A stretch of DNA of 64,000 nt, taken from positions 7,440,001 to 7,504,000 of the forward strand of contig OZ020244.1 in NCBI GenBank assembly GCA_963971285.1. The letters are read 5' to 3'. Under the pieces are notes generated by a model. It was not told the origin of the DNA, did not search any database, and worked only from the letters and a program-made list of their open reading frames with translations. A program made the translations under genes and the position numbers. This DNA is from Astropecten irregularis (Eukaryota; Echinodermata; Asteroidea; Paxillosida; Astropectinidae). Of the stretch, positions 1 through 8,638 are shown one piece after another (within the stretch, counting starts at the first letter, position 1; every line of letters starts with the position of its first letter).

Positions 1-33
1 CAATTGAAAAGACTAGCAAAGTCATATAGCCTA

Positions 34-969
34 TTAGTGAGAAAGTTCAGGTGCAATACGAATATAACGGCGAAACACGCCCGACCGTCAGCGACCCATC
101 CTTTGTATGTCTTGTTCTGAAATTCCAGCCATAGCAGCAGACGTGGCTGCGCCAATACGAAAGGAATGTGATGTAAAGCGGGGGTCGTGTACACCAATGA
201 ATTGCAGGGACCGTTTTAATATTGATGTGAATTGATAGCGAGTCAAGGGCGAACCATCAAAGTGAGATAAAAAATTGTTATGATTTGCTGAGCTGTCACG
301 CAAATATTGCGTTGCGGAAAGGACCGGGCACAACAAAATTTCACCATTGGAAACAGAGGGAATGCATAATACACAGCCCCGGCCAAATTGATCCGTCTTG
401 GAAAAACGGACATTAACTTCCAGAACGCCCCCAGTAGGAAGATGTCTAAGTGTGACATCTGACCTCTTTAAAGGGGAACTCGCATTACGGGATGGCGCAG
501 TAAGCTCCCCCACGCGCATAAAACCGAAAAATGCCATGAGAAAGGCAACACGGAACATTAACGCTTCAAACTGATTGGTACAGACAGACTGCAATGCTGG
601 AATAATACGACGGAGAAGGTCAAATGTAATAGGACGTCGTGTGTCCCGACGGCTGTTACGACGTCGACAACCAGCTAACAACCGTTTGACAATGAAATGC
701 TGGGTTATATCTGGCAAACTATGTAGACGTAAAGTACAAGCAATTCCCGTAACATACGATGTTATTGTTGCAGGAGAATAACTATTAACCGACAGAAATG
801 CAATAAATTGAACAAGTTGATGTAAGGAATAATGAGAATCAGGAGAACTTAGTCCATGATGGGAAACAAACCAACAAAAGAAATTCCAAGCACGTTGGTA
901 AAGCAAATGAGTGTGGGGAGCGACAGAATCTACTAGGAGGCCGTGAACTTCAAGCCGAAGTCGTTCCAA
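34..969 (-). pseudogene. Tyrosine recombinase (phage-integrase fold) of the left YR retroelement
   Basis: The recombinase would insert the circular cDNA of the retroelement by strand exchange through a catalytic tyrosine. The N-terminal SAM-like core-binding region starts near LLYQRAWNFF. The first catalytic Arg lies in FMRVGELTAP, and the H-x-x-R box in TSHSFRIGAAT. The open frame stops at a TGA (90-88) directly after the residues MGR. The same frame then stays open down to TAA at 36-34 and contains the expected tyrosine codon at 66-64 (context RRYIR). A single nonsense change therefore removes the nucleophile. The start overlaps the RNase H tail by about 37 bp in another frame. That may be the native overlap of YR elements or one more frameshift. 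No ATG is obvious; the first codon used here is TTG. Confidence 0.85.
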
Positions 970-2510
970 AGATCTGGGGGCAAGGGTGTCATACTGGGGT
1001 CTGCCTCGGGTGCCAACTGGAAGAATCTCTTCATCTGTAGGCGCGATAATGAATCTGCGATAGAGTTAGCAATGCCGGGAACATGACGTGCTTTAAATGT
1101 AATATTCAATGTCAAACAACGGACAACAAACATTCGGACCAGTGGCATAATATGCGGACAGCGAGAAGTCTGACGATTAATAGCGCTCCGCACTAATGAC
1201 GTCACAAAATCCCCGGCTGTCAGACAAACATTGTCTCACACGCGTAGTGTACATGGACGCGCACACCCGAGCACGTGCATGGTTGCAATGTTTTTCTGAG
1301 ATCCGGTGCTATTTTTAGCGCAAGTGCGGAGTGCTATTATAGCCACTACTGCTTCATTATCCGTCCAGAAAATAACTCGCTTATTCTGCAACGTAAGGCC
1401 CCATAATTGAAGTGCTAAGACAATTGGGAAAAATTGAAGGAAAGCAATGGAAAACTTCCTTGAACGAATCTCCATGGGCCATGTACCGTGCGTCCATTTA
1501 CCATTAAAGAATGCACCAAAGCCTATTTCTGCCGAAGCGTCTGTAAACAAATGCAAATTATCACTTGAATGCCAAACGTCCTCGGGGAAAATGACCGCAC
1601 CATTAAAATGTGCCAAGAATTGCCTCCATGCCAACATGTCAGCACGGGCCCCCGAAGAAATACGGACTCGATGGTGTGGCTTTTGAACGCCAGTAGTCAA
1701 GTCAAACAAACGACGCAAAAAAGCGCGACCAGGACGCACAGCCTTACAAATAAAATTCAAACTGCCTAACAGCGACTGGAGCTCCCGTAGTGTAAGTTTG
1801 TGTTTGCCTAAAGCAGAATCTAATTTCATCAAAATCGAAGCTAGTTTATTCGATGGAATCAAAATTTTCTGACTGACAGTATCAATCGCTAAACCAAGAA
1901 AAGTGATGAGAGTGGTTGGCCCTTCTGTTTTGTCCATGGCCAAGGGAACCCCAAACTCCTTACATAATATTGTAAATGACTGAAGTGCACGAGCACAGTC
2001 CAGGGACTGAGCACTACCAACAAAAAAGAAATCGTCAAGGTAGTGTATGATGTTATCAGACACTGCCACTTTGCGAGCACAATATTCAAGGAAAGAGCTA
2101 AAGCGCTCGAACGTTACACACGATATAGAACAGCCCATTGGCATACATTTATCATAATAATATGACCCATTGACGCAGAAACCTAACAGATTAAAGTCAA
2201 GCGGGTGCACTGGTAATAATCGAAACGCTGACTTAATATCTGATTTTGCCATAAGGGCACCGGGACCTAGGTGAGAAACTAAGGTAACAGCATCATCAAA
2301 ACTGGTATAATTAACAGCAGTAAGAGATGGGTCAATGTGATCATTAACAGAATCACCAAAAGGGGAGGATAGATTGTGAATCAAGCGAAACTTGACCCGG
2401 GGTTTGTTTTGGTACTAGACCAACAGGAGAACAACGCAAATCCGGCAAGGGGGGGCTGGAGTAAGGCCCAGCAACGCGGCCCAAACGCACCTCACGGGCA
2501 ATTTTGTCAA
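933..2510 (-). pseudogene. Reverse transcriptase-RNase H of the left YR retroelement, interrupted
   Basis: This is the polymerase that would copy the element RNA. RT motifs in order: SDIKSAFRLLPVHP (first catalytic Asp), MPMGCSISCVTFERF (an unusual form of the P-F-G-L box, seen in this YR group) and YLDDFFFVG (catalytic Asp pair). RNase H follows with LFTDASAEIGFG and IFWTDNEAVVAII. Its C-terminal part (NRQTSRCPHIM, HVPGIANSIADSLSRL) resumes at 1180 in the same frame, after a 156-bp insertion that brings in a stop at 1238-1236. The segment ahead of RT (LGRVAGPYSSPP) lies in a different frame upstream of about 2395, which implies another one-base indel in the C/G run near 2400. It is clearly a DIRS/Ngaro-type RT and nonfunctional as it stands. 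Confidence 0.88.
1181..1336. mobile_element. 156-bp TIR element (MITE) inserted in the RNase H domain
   Basis: The two ends are inverted copies: TAGCGCTCCGCAC on the plus strand at 1181 and GTGCGGAGTGCTA ending at 1336 (one mismatch in 13). Removing exactly 1181-1336 leaves one uninterrupted RNase H reading frame across the junction, which fixes the inserted length at 156 bp, a multiple of three. The duplicated target is short: AT if the element is taken to begin one base further in. It cannot be separated from none. There is no coding capacity. The superfamily is unknown. Confidence 0.8.
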
Positions 2511-2665
2511 GTAACAGTGTGTGATTTTCACGTGCTTATAATAGATTACGAGCCGAGGAACTGACACGTGGCCCGGAATTACCCAAACGAAACCCGTAAG
2601 TGAAACCATCTATTAATGCAAGAGCATCGTGTTGTGCTGGGTATGAGCGGAGAAAGGGAATCATT

Positions 2666-3774
2666 CTACTTAGAATTATTGAGGTTGGCAAGTGTGGTTG
2701 AGTTGGCTGTACTCCGCGCACCGCGGAAACTACCCCTGCAAGTATTGGCGGAGTGGCCAAGGGACATGCATGCAGAACATTTGTGCAAGAATCGACAGGC
2801 CGGTCGGAGACACTGACCGCGGTTGAAGTCGAAACAGATACCGACGGTGGTGGATCGCTGATCTTGGGAAGAGGCACGAAAAGTGCCGGCGCGCTGCTGA
2901 GTAGGCTTAGAGGAGAAGGGACGAAAATTATGTTGGGCCGGGGGGCCAACAAGCGTGAGCCACAACTCTGCATCAATGCTGGCCCATGAACGTGCCGGCA
3001 TCCGTGCTTGCCGTAAGCGAAACTGAATATCATAGTCCCGCCAACCATAACCTACGCGAGCAACTGACGCGCACGGTCCGGCTGGCGCATCAGGAAAATA
3101 GATGTAAAAATCAAGAACGCCGACGTCCACTGCTCGATGGACGTAATACGCGCATTGGGGGTATGAGGCCGAATTTGCCATGCAGGTGACTCTTGAGAAC
3201 CGACCATCAGCACACAATCGCTGGAAGAATACGGACCCAAACTGGTACGAGCCGGCCGTAGTAAAGAGCCGAGTTCAACAAAATCGCCATTCCAAATTTT
3301 TTCGCGAATTTGTTGTGGAACCCCCAATCCCAGGTCATAGCAGACGCTTGTTAAAGCCGATTGAGAATGGTCAAGTGAAGATACGGGTTGAACGGACAGA
3401 GGTGGCATGTTGATGGGCAAAGTAGCCTGGCTAGCACTAGTGCTAGACAAACTGGTAGTGGTAGCTGGACAATTATTATTGGTCAAAGTAAGTGAAGGAC
3501 TGAACGGATTTAACTCACCCAATCCCGATGCGACGGGTTGAGGCAGAACAGGGTCGGGAGCACCAGGGGGGCCCGACACCATCGAAGGGCCAGCCGAAGA
3601 AGTGCCTGTAGCTGACGGTAAGGACGGCGGTGGTCTAACCACCGAGGCATCAGACGCCGACGTCGACACGGGAACTTCGGCCGGCCCAGGCCGAACGGTG
3701 CGAGGTCTCCCCCGCGTCCTCCTTCCCTGGAGGACCGGTCCAGTCGATGTCCTCTTACTTTTTGACTTAGGCAT
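2666..3774 (-). pseudogene. Gag-like protein with CCCH/CCHC zinc motifs, frameshifted
   Basis: This is the likely nucleocapsid-type protein of the left YR element. The start is probably the ATG at 3774-3772 (MPKSKSKRTSTG), a basic N-terminus followed by a Pro/Ser-rich region of about 100 residues. A conserved helical domain follows (SIEQWTSAFLIFTSIFL). The frame then breaks near 3055. The downstream frame carries GWRDYDIQFRLRQ and a cysteine cluster, C-x-C then CRFLHKCSACMSLGH, which resembles CCCH and CCHC knuckles. In related elements I know, the Trp-Arg-Glu/Asp-Tyr-Asp block and the cysteine cluster are on one polypeptide, so the break is a mutation and not a gene boundary. There is no protease domain. 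Confidence 0.7.
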
Positions 3775-4300
3775 CACGTTAATTAACACACAATTAAGTT
3801 GAATATAAGAAAATGGAAAAAAAAGCAGCGAAGACAAAAACTGAAGTGTAATTAAGTGTTCAATTGAAATGAAAAACAGCTATAAAGTAATCACTGAAAT
3901 AAATTGCCGAACTTAGCACAGAGAATATTACGAAAAACGGCGAATAAGATAGGAACAAGGTCTCAAACTCAAAAATAATTTTTGTTAAGAACCGCACAAC
4001 CGACTGGCTAAACTGCTCGGACAAAAGTGAGTGATCATTCACTAGGGTTCTGGCTGTATTGACCATCCATCTACATGCGGTATTCCGATTAACTAACACT
4101 CAGTCCAGTCTTTCTGACTACAACAATAATTTATGATCACTAGTTGGAATACCACCACTGTGGCCAGAACCGCAAGGCCTTGGGAGGCTAGTTCCGGACC
4201 TTGCAATAAGAAACCATCTTGGGGGCAATAAACTCTTTGAAGCAACATGTGCCTCAAAGGGAGTATTGTAGCATTGGTGTTTTTTATTTATAACAAAATT
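3775..4300. other. Noncoding leader of the left retroelement and junction to the Polinton
   Basis: No reading frame of note. It should contain the 5' untranslated or terminal repeat of the left YR element. A polyadenylation-like GCAATAAACT occurs near 4225. The sequence becomes strongly A/T rich from about 4280, where the Polinton side begins. I could not find an inverted repeat linking this end to the other Polinton end at 13.1-13.3 kb. Confidence 0.5.
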
Positions 4301-4382
4301 AAAAATTGCTATAAATAACTTGATAGGTAGTTATTAGCAAATTTTTAACAAAATACAACAAATGATAACAAAAATTAGGTTG

Positions 4383-4934
4383 TTAATCAACATAATTAAT
4401 TTTATCAATAGCAATTTTATCTGACTTTCTTTTATTGTTACATAATTCACAGCAGATTACGCAATTTGACTTCGAGTGCCCAATAGAATTATCTATTCTT
4501 TCGATAGTACACATATCTTCCTTAAATTCAATATATTGAAGTTCAACTTTACAATCATTATAATAACATAATTTATTATCTTCGATTAATCCACGAAGAA
4601 AATCTGTACCTATAAAATGATCAGCGTCAAACCGATTGTTTTTTTTATCTTCAAAACGGCAATGATAAATCCATTGTTTAATGGTTAATTCAACCGGATC
4701 TTTACACATCCTACATTGACTTTTTATTTTATCATGTCCACAAAACGAAACTCCTCCACAATCTCTACAGGTATTCTTTCGTTTTTCATGTAAACACTTA
4801 TTTTTATCTCTGGATTTTTTTTTCCTAAGGTTACAATTTAAACAACCTGTACATCTTTTTCCATTCTCTTTAACTCTAAAAGATTCTAAATCTTTTTCAA
4901 TGTAACATATTTTACAAATTTGTGTTTCTTCCAT
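4383..4934 (-). CDS. HNH-like zinc-binding protein of the Polinton
   Basis: The 183-residue protein has two parts. The N-terminal half is a string of cysteine pairs: C7/C10, C28/C31/C34, then two similar units C56/C59 and C74/C77, each preceded by a Cys or Cys-x-His and a basic stretch (HEKRK, HDKIK). The C-terminal half has C123-x4-C128, ERIDNS (145-150) and CELC (162-165). That is the layout of HNH-type nucleases found in giant viruses and some Polintons, where the E-R-I/D-N segment leads into the metal site. It probably acts as a nuclease or DNA-binding protein, by inference. The frame is intact, which is notable next to a broken polymerase. The start is the ATG at 4934-4932 after a very A/T-rich leader. 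Confidence 0.65.
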   Translation of the reverse strand: MEETQICKICYIEKDLESFRVKENGKRCTGCLNCNLRKKKSRDKNKCLHEKRKNTCRDCGGVSFCGHDKIKSQCRMCKDPVELTIKQWIYHCRFEDKKNNRFDADHFIGTDFLRGLIEDNKLCYYNDCKVELQYIEFKEDMCTIERIDNSIGHSKSNCVICCELCNNKRKSDKIAIDKINYVD

Positions 4935-4956
4935 ATTTTACATATTTTTAATAATT

Positions 4957-5181
4957 TTAATTCATAAGTGATGATTTTATTAAATAATTCGGTATAATCA
5001 TTTCTTCTGCCTTAATTATTTTATTTCCTCTTTTAATTTCAAAATTATGATTTCCACTAATAACATGAAATTTTGCACATTCTAAAACATTGAAATCTAT
5101 AAAATGTGTTTTTTGATTGGTTAGTTCTAAGACTCTAGCATTGACTAAGCTACAAAATTCATATGCATTAATGTAAGCCAT
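4957..5181 (-). CDS. Small conserved-looking protein, possibly RPB6-like
   Basis: This 74-residue intact frame lies 22 bp upstream of the HNH gene and 41 bp downstream of the ATPase gene on the same strand. It has NARVLEL near the start, LECAKF in the middle, a basic turn (IKRGNKIIKAEEM) and IPNYLIK at the end. The order of a hydrophobic helix, a second helix and a short strand with a basic turn then an acidic residue recalls RPB6/omega-type RNA polymerase subunits, which several large DNA viruses encode. That is a resemblance only; the family's usual Pro-Leu-x-Ile-Ala helix is not clear. It could equally be a Polinton-specific small protein. Confidence 0.4.
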   Translation of the reverse strand: MAYINAYEFCSLVNARVLELTNQKTHFIDFNVLECAKFHVISGNHNFEIKRGNKIIKAEEMIIPNYLIKSSLMN

Positions 5182-5222
5182 TTTTATTAAAAGTATTTAT
5201 TTTATTTAAAAAAAAATAATTT

Positions 5223-5825
5223 TTATAAAACGTGATATGAAACTGGAGGTTCTGTGTTAATAACCAATTTACTATATTTTTTATCGCGCAAATGTTTTTT
5301 AATTACGTCTCTTTTTTGATCACACACAACATCATTTTCATCTAATGCAATATCAAAACTCGTTTTATCTTTTGTATAAAACATCGCAACCCAACTTGTA
5401 TTCTCACGATAGTCTTTTAAAACCGAATTATACTTTTGTGTTAATAAGCAACAGCTATGGTTATAATGCCTCCCAGAGAAAGCGATTTTGCTCAACGCAC
5501 ATGTTTTTTTTCGATATTTTATTTCCTGCTGACTCGAACAATCATCTATGATAAATAACGTTTTTATTCCATCTAAAATATTTTGATACAAATCTAGGGC
5601 TTCATTTAAAGTTATTTTTTCAAAGTCTAAATCACACAAATATACATTTTCATCCATTGATATCCAAAGCCTCGATAAATAAGTTTTATTTTTAAATAAG
5701 GTCGGGCAAATGACCACGATCGATTCAAATTTACCACGATATTCGGTTTCCAATAAATCTAAAATCCATTTAGTCTTTCCCGAGTTTGTTTTTCCTACAA
5801 TTAAAGCACAATGACAAGATTCCAT
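5223..5825 (-). CDS. FtsK/HerA-type (A32-like) DNA packaging ATPase
   Basis: The 200-residue protein has a Walker A loop GKTNSGKT at residues 11-18 and a Walker B strand TLFIIDDC at about 89-96. A later polar strand (LLTQKYNSV) sits where the family's sensor motif is found. It should use ATP to pump the element's DNA into a capsid. The length matches Polinton and virophage packaging ATPases. It is intact, starts at the ATG 5825-5823 and follows the capsid gene after 16 bp on the same strand, so packaging and capsid genes adjoin as in most Polintons. The upstream leader contains TTATTAAAATAA directly before the ATG. Confidence 0.9.
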   Translation of the reverse strand: MESCHCALIVGKTNSGKTKWILDLLETEYRGKFESIVVICPTLFKNKTYLSRLWISMDENVYLCDLDFEKITLNEALDLYQNILDGIKTLFIIDDCSSQQEIKYRKKTCALSKIAFSGRHYNHSCCLLTQKYNSVLKDYRENTSWVAMFYTKDKTSFDIALDENDVVCDQKRDVIKKHLRDKKYSKLVINTEPPVSYHVL

Positions 5826-5841
5826 TTATTTTAATAAGCGT

Positions 5842-7103
5842 TTAAAAAACTAAATTCTTAAAATTTCCATCCTCAATGGTTAATTGCGCGTCCATGACCA
5901 AAAATACGAACATCGTTAAATCTCCCGCTGTTTCAGCCTCTCGAGTCATCTGAATCTGAATTCCTCCTCCGTCGTTTAAACGTCTTCCACTTCCGTGAGC
6001 ACTATTATCATCAGTTGAGCGAAAATCTAGCCACAGGCCATATTTATCTTTATAGTAGTCAGCCATTTCTATGCCCACTAAATTTAAATCTTTTACAATC
6101 GATTGACCATTTTCGGTATCGCTATCACCAAAAAATTTATTAACTTCTTGCCAGTGCTGATACTCAAACATACCTTGCGAGTAAAGTTGATTGGGTTTTC
6201 CTTCGACCGTAATGCTGGTTTTGCTAATGTGGGGATTGTAAAATCTTTGAGGGTGTTTTACCGTTGGATCTCTAAATAAGATTAAAACGCCTTTGAGACT
6301 TTTAATCGGTTGATTAATCATAACGTTCCATAATGTATCCGATTTGTTGATCGATCTTGTTTCTAAATTATGTACGTGATCAAAAAGATAGTATTTCAGT
6401 CGTTTGTTTTTTAGCTCTTGTGCCAAATCTCGGTTAGTGACGACTTCGTATTCAAGCGTTAAATCCAAAATTGAATATTGGGCACTTGTATCCGAGCTAT
6501 TAACGACTTTATCGTGATCGTTAAATGTTAATTCGTACGTCAGGGGCTGCTTTAGACTGCTAGGATAAAAGGATGATGCGCCGTTAAAAGCTCAATATCT
6601 AAAGGAATACAATATCGATTACCAAACGCGTCGGCGATAGCTTTATCTTTTCCGCTATTATTTTCGGCACTAGCATCTTCAGCGCCTAATCTTAATTTTG
6701 TGACGTTTTCTTTTTCAAGGCCTACATAAGCCATATTTCGTGTAATATAGGGATGCAGCCAGTTATCTTTAAAATTGTGAAAGACATCCGCATCGCGATA
6801 ACTCACGATTGTGTTACCTTGAAGCCTAACATTGATTTCGCGTATTAAGTTACGACATAAGTTGTAAAACACCGTTCGATTACCATCTGACCCTCCCTCT
6901 AACTCGAGTTTAAAAGCGAGTTTAGAAGTACCGGGTACGATAACATCGTCGGGTCCTAATTGCGGAAACTTAACGATGAGTTTTTGACCAGCCGCAATCG
7001 TGCTTGGATTATGAGTGATTGACACTTCTCTTCGTTCGCCTTTAATGGCTTTAGGGATTTTAAGACGCCTCGTTGGGTTTAGTTTTTTACCGTAATGATT
7101 CAT
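5842..7103 (-). pseudogene. Polinton major capsid protein (double jelly-roll), one frameshift
   Basis: Two abutting frames together have the length (about 420 residues) and signatures of the Polinton major capsid protein. The first part (7103 to about 6560) has a basic N-terminus (MNHYGKKLNPTRRLKIPK), then NVRLQGN, DADVFHNFKDNW and RYCIPLDIELLTAHHP. The second (about 6555 to 5842) has NKSDTLWNV, FYNPHISKTSITVEGKPNQL, YGLWLDFRS, HGSGRR and ends VMDAQLTIEDG. The break lies at a short T run near 6570 (A run on the plus strand) and looks like loss of a single base, either a recent mutation or an assembly error. It was presumably the virion shell protein. A second, older capsid relic of a related element lies at 58.7 kb. 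Confidence 0.88.
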
Positions 7104-7160
7104 AGTTCAAAATAGCGTGTTTTTAATATATAAGGTTTTTAAATTAGTATAAATAAAAAG
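7104..7160. promoter_or_regulatory. Divergent promoter region between capsid and coiled-coil genes
   Basis: These 57 bp separate the capsid start codon (minus strand) from the coiled-coil gene (plus strand), so both promoters must fit here or inside the genes. The minus side has TATATATTAAAA about 25 bp before its ATG. The plus side has TATAAATAAAAAG directly before its ATG. A similar TATAAATAAG precedes the polymerase ATG at 13112. These A/T boxes resemble the late-promoter boxes of large DNA viruses, by inference. Confidence 0.4.
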
Positions 7161-7583
7161 ATGGCAGGAATAGCAATGATGGTTGGCGGGGCAGTAGTAA
7201 ATGCGTTAGCGTTTACCGGTAGTAACTTTTTATTTAGCAGTTTATCAAAACAGCAAATTGACAAAGAACGAAAAAAACACGACTTAGCATTAGAAAAATT
7301 AGCGCGAGCCAAAGAAGATTGGGAACAACAACGCGTTAAATATCTCGATTATTTGAATAAACGTATGATACAACAAAAATTATCAGAAAGAACGTTTAGT
7401 AACGTAAACGAAGCGCTTAGAGTGTACAGCGAAGTAACGGGTGAAAATTACGATTTAAAATTACCACCTAAACCAAAACTTAGCGACTTTTATACTCCGA
7501 GTGATGATCAACAAATTAGAGAACTCGTGTGGGTATTAGGTGGTACAGCCGCAGTGGGATTCTTCATTTATAGATATGTATAA
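7161..7583 (+). CDS. Membrane/coiled-coil protein of the Polinton
   Basis: The 140-residue intact frame has a hydrophobic N-terminus (residues 2-28, glycine/alanine rich), a long charged helix likely to form a coiled coil (about 32-74, QIDKERKKHDLALEKLARAK and on) and a C-terminal transmembrane helix (about 122-140, LVWVLGGTAAVGFFIYRYV). It lies 8 bp before the integrase on the same strand, and the two are probably co-transcribed. I recognise the general type as one carried by other Polintons but know no proven function. A structural or membrane role in the particle is a guess. Confidence 0.6.
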   Translation: MAGIAMMVGGAVVNALAFTGSNFLFSSLSKQQIDKERKKHDLALEKLARAKEDWEQQRVKYLDYLNKRMIQQKLSERTFSNVNEALRVYSEVTGENYDLKLPPKPKLSDFYTPSDDQQIRELVWVLGGTAAVGFFIYRYV

Positions 7584-7591
7584 AATAAAAA

Positions 7592-8635
7592 ATGAGCGAG
7601 TTAAATAAAAAACAAAGAGAACAGCTTTCAGGTTTGTTTTACAGTCCTAAAGGTTATTGGAAAGGTGAGGGCGCTGTCACGCAATTGCATAAAAAAACGG
7701 GAATTGATAAACAAAAAGTTAGATCTTGGTTAAAAAAACAAGCCGTTTGGCAAATTTATTTACCACCTCCCTCATATGTGCCTAGGCCGACGGCAATGTC
7801 GATTGATTGGTTAGAACCAAATTACGTACATCAGTTAGATGTATTATACTTACCCTGGGATCGAGTTAAACAAAAAACGTTTAAATACGCGTTGACGGTC
7901 ATAGACGTGGCGAGTCGGTATAAAGAGGCTGAACCCATAACTTCCAAAGTTGCCGGTCAAGTGAAAGACGCGATTATTAAAATTTACAAGCGTTCGCCTT
8001 TAACGTGGCCTAAATTAGCGCAAATCGATGCTGGAACAGAATTTAAAGGAGATTTTAAAAAGTTGTTTCAGTCTCATGGCGTAGAGATCAGCGTAGGTGT
8101 GCCGGGTGTGCATCGAGCGCAAGGAGTGGTCGAAAGATTTAACCGAACCTTAGCCGAAAGATTATTCGGTCATCAATACGCGCAAGAAATGCTTCATCCG
8201 CAGGCGAGAAACGTCGAATGGGTGGTGAGGTTGCCCCAGGTTATAAAATCCCTCAATGAAGAAACAACACGATTGATTCGAGATTCAGAAGATAAAGAAA
8301 TCACTCCTACGCAAGCGATCAAGTTAAAACGGGTTAAACAATTACCCTCATCGCCACAAAAAACAAACGTTAGTGATCTTCCGGCTAATGTTTTAGTTCG
8401 TTATTTATATCAACCGGGAGAACAAGAAGGAGGTACGGTGAGGAGGGCTACCGATCCCATATGGAGCGTTAACATGTATCAAATTGAAAAAAGAACGAGT
8501 CAATTTAAAATCATGAGTGGTAAAAAAGTTACTACAGGTCCTACGCTTTATTACTTAAAAGACGGACCCAAACGATCGTTTGTGAAAGAAGAACTTCAAA
8601 TCGTTCCGGATGACACCGAATTGCCAGAATCTTGA
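7592..8635 (+). CDS. Polinton integrase (retroviral rve type)
   Basis: The 347-residue protein catalyses DNA strand transfer for insertion. The catalytic triad is visible: D83 in HQLDVLYL, D146 in AQIDAGTEF and E181 in GVVERFNRTLAE, with 34 residues between the last two. An N-terminal helix-turn-helix-like segment (VTQLHKKTGIDKQKVRSWLKK) precedes the core. The C-terminus (VLVRYLYQPGEQEGG, MYQIEKRTSQFKI) looks like a small SH3-type fold. I see no chromodomain. The frame is complete and ends 3 bp from the convergent polymerase stop. It is the best-preserved enzyme of the element, with all three catalytic residues in place. Confidence 0.93.
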   Translation: MSELNKKQREQLSGLFYSPKGYWKGEGAVTQLHKKTGIDKQKVRSWLKKQAVWQIYLPPPSYVPRPTAMSIDWLEPNYVHQLDVLYLPWDRVKQKTFKYALTVIDVASRYKEAEPITSKVAGQVKDAIIKIYKRSPLTWPKLAQIDAGTEFKGDFKKLFQSHGVEISVGVPGVHRAQGVVERFNRTLAERLFGHQYAQEMLHPQARNVEWVVRLPQVIKSLNEETTRLIRDSEDKEITPTQAIKLKRVKQLPSSPQKTNVSDLPANVLVRYLYQPGEQEGGTVRRATDPIWSVNMYQIEKRTSQFKIMSGKKVTTGPTLYYLKDGPKRSFVKEELQIVPDDTELPES

Positions 8636-8638
8636 TAT

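Larger units (their letters stand above)
1..4275 (-). mobile_element. Defective DIRS/Ngaro-type tyrosine-recombinase retrotransposon, cut by the window edge
   Basis: Reading the minus strand, a gag-like region (3774-2666), an RT-RNase H region (about 2510-933) and a tyrosine recombinase (969-34) follow in the order gag, pol, YR used by DIRS-order elements. There is no DDE integrase and no protease, and the recombinase replaces them, which defines the order. I see no methyltransferase domain, which favours a Ngaro-like or simple DIRS-like type over DIRS1. The copy has several single-base frameshifts, one stop codon just before the catalytic tyrosine and a 156-bp insertion in RNase H, so it is dead. 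The terminal repeats are not resolved: the 3' end lies beyond base 1, and the 5' end is somewhere in 3900-4275, next to the Polinton. Confidence 0.85.

Noticed and set aside
1181-1336. Inserted segment as a spliceosomal intron (introner)
   Set aside because: No GT or AG at its borders on the coding strand that would restore the RNase H frame; TIRs explain it better.
2536-3048. 170-residue minus-strand frame overlapping gag
   Set aside because: It overlaps the zinc-motif frame, which has clear gag features, and has none of its own.
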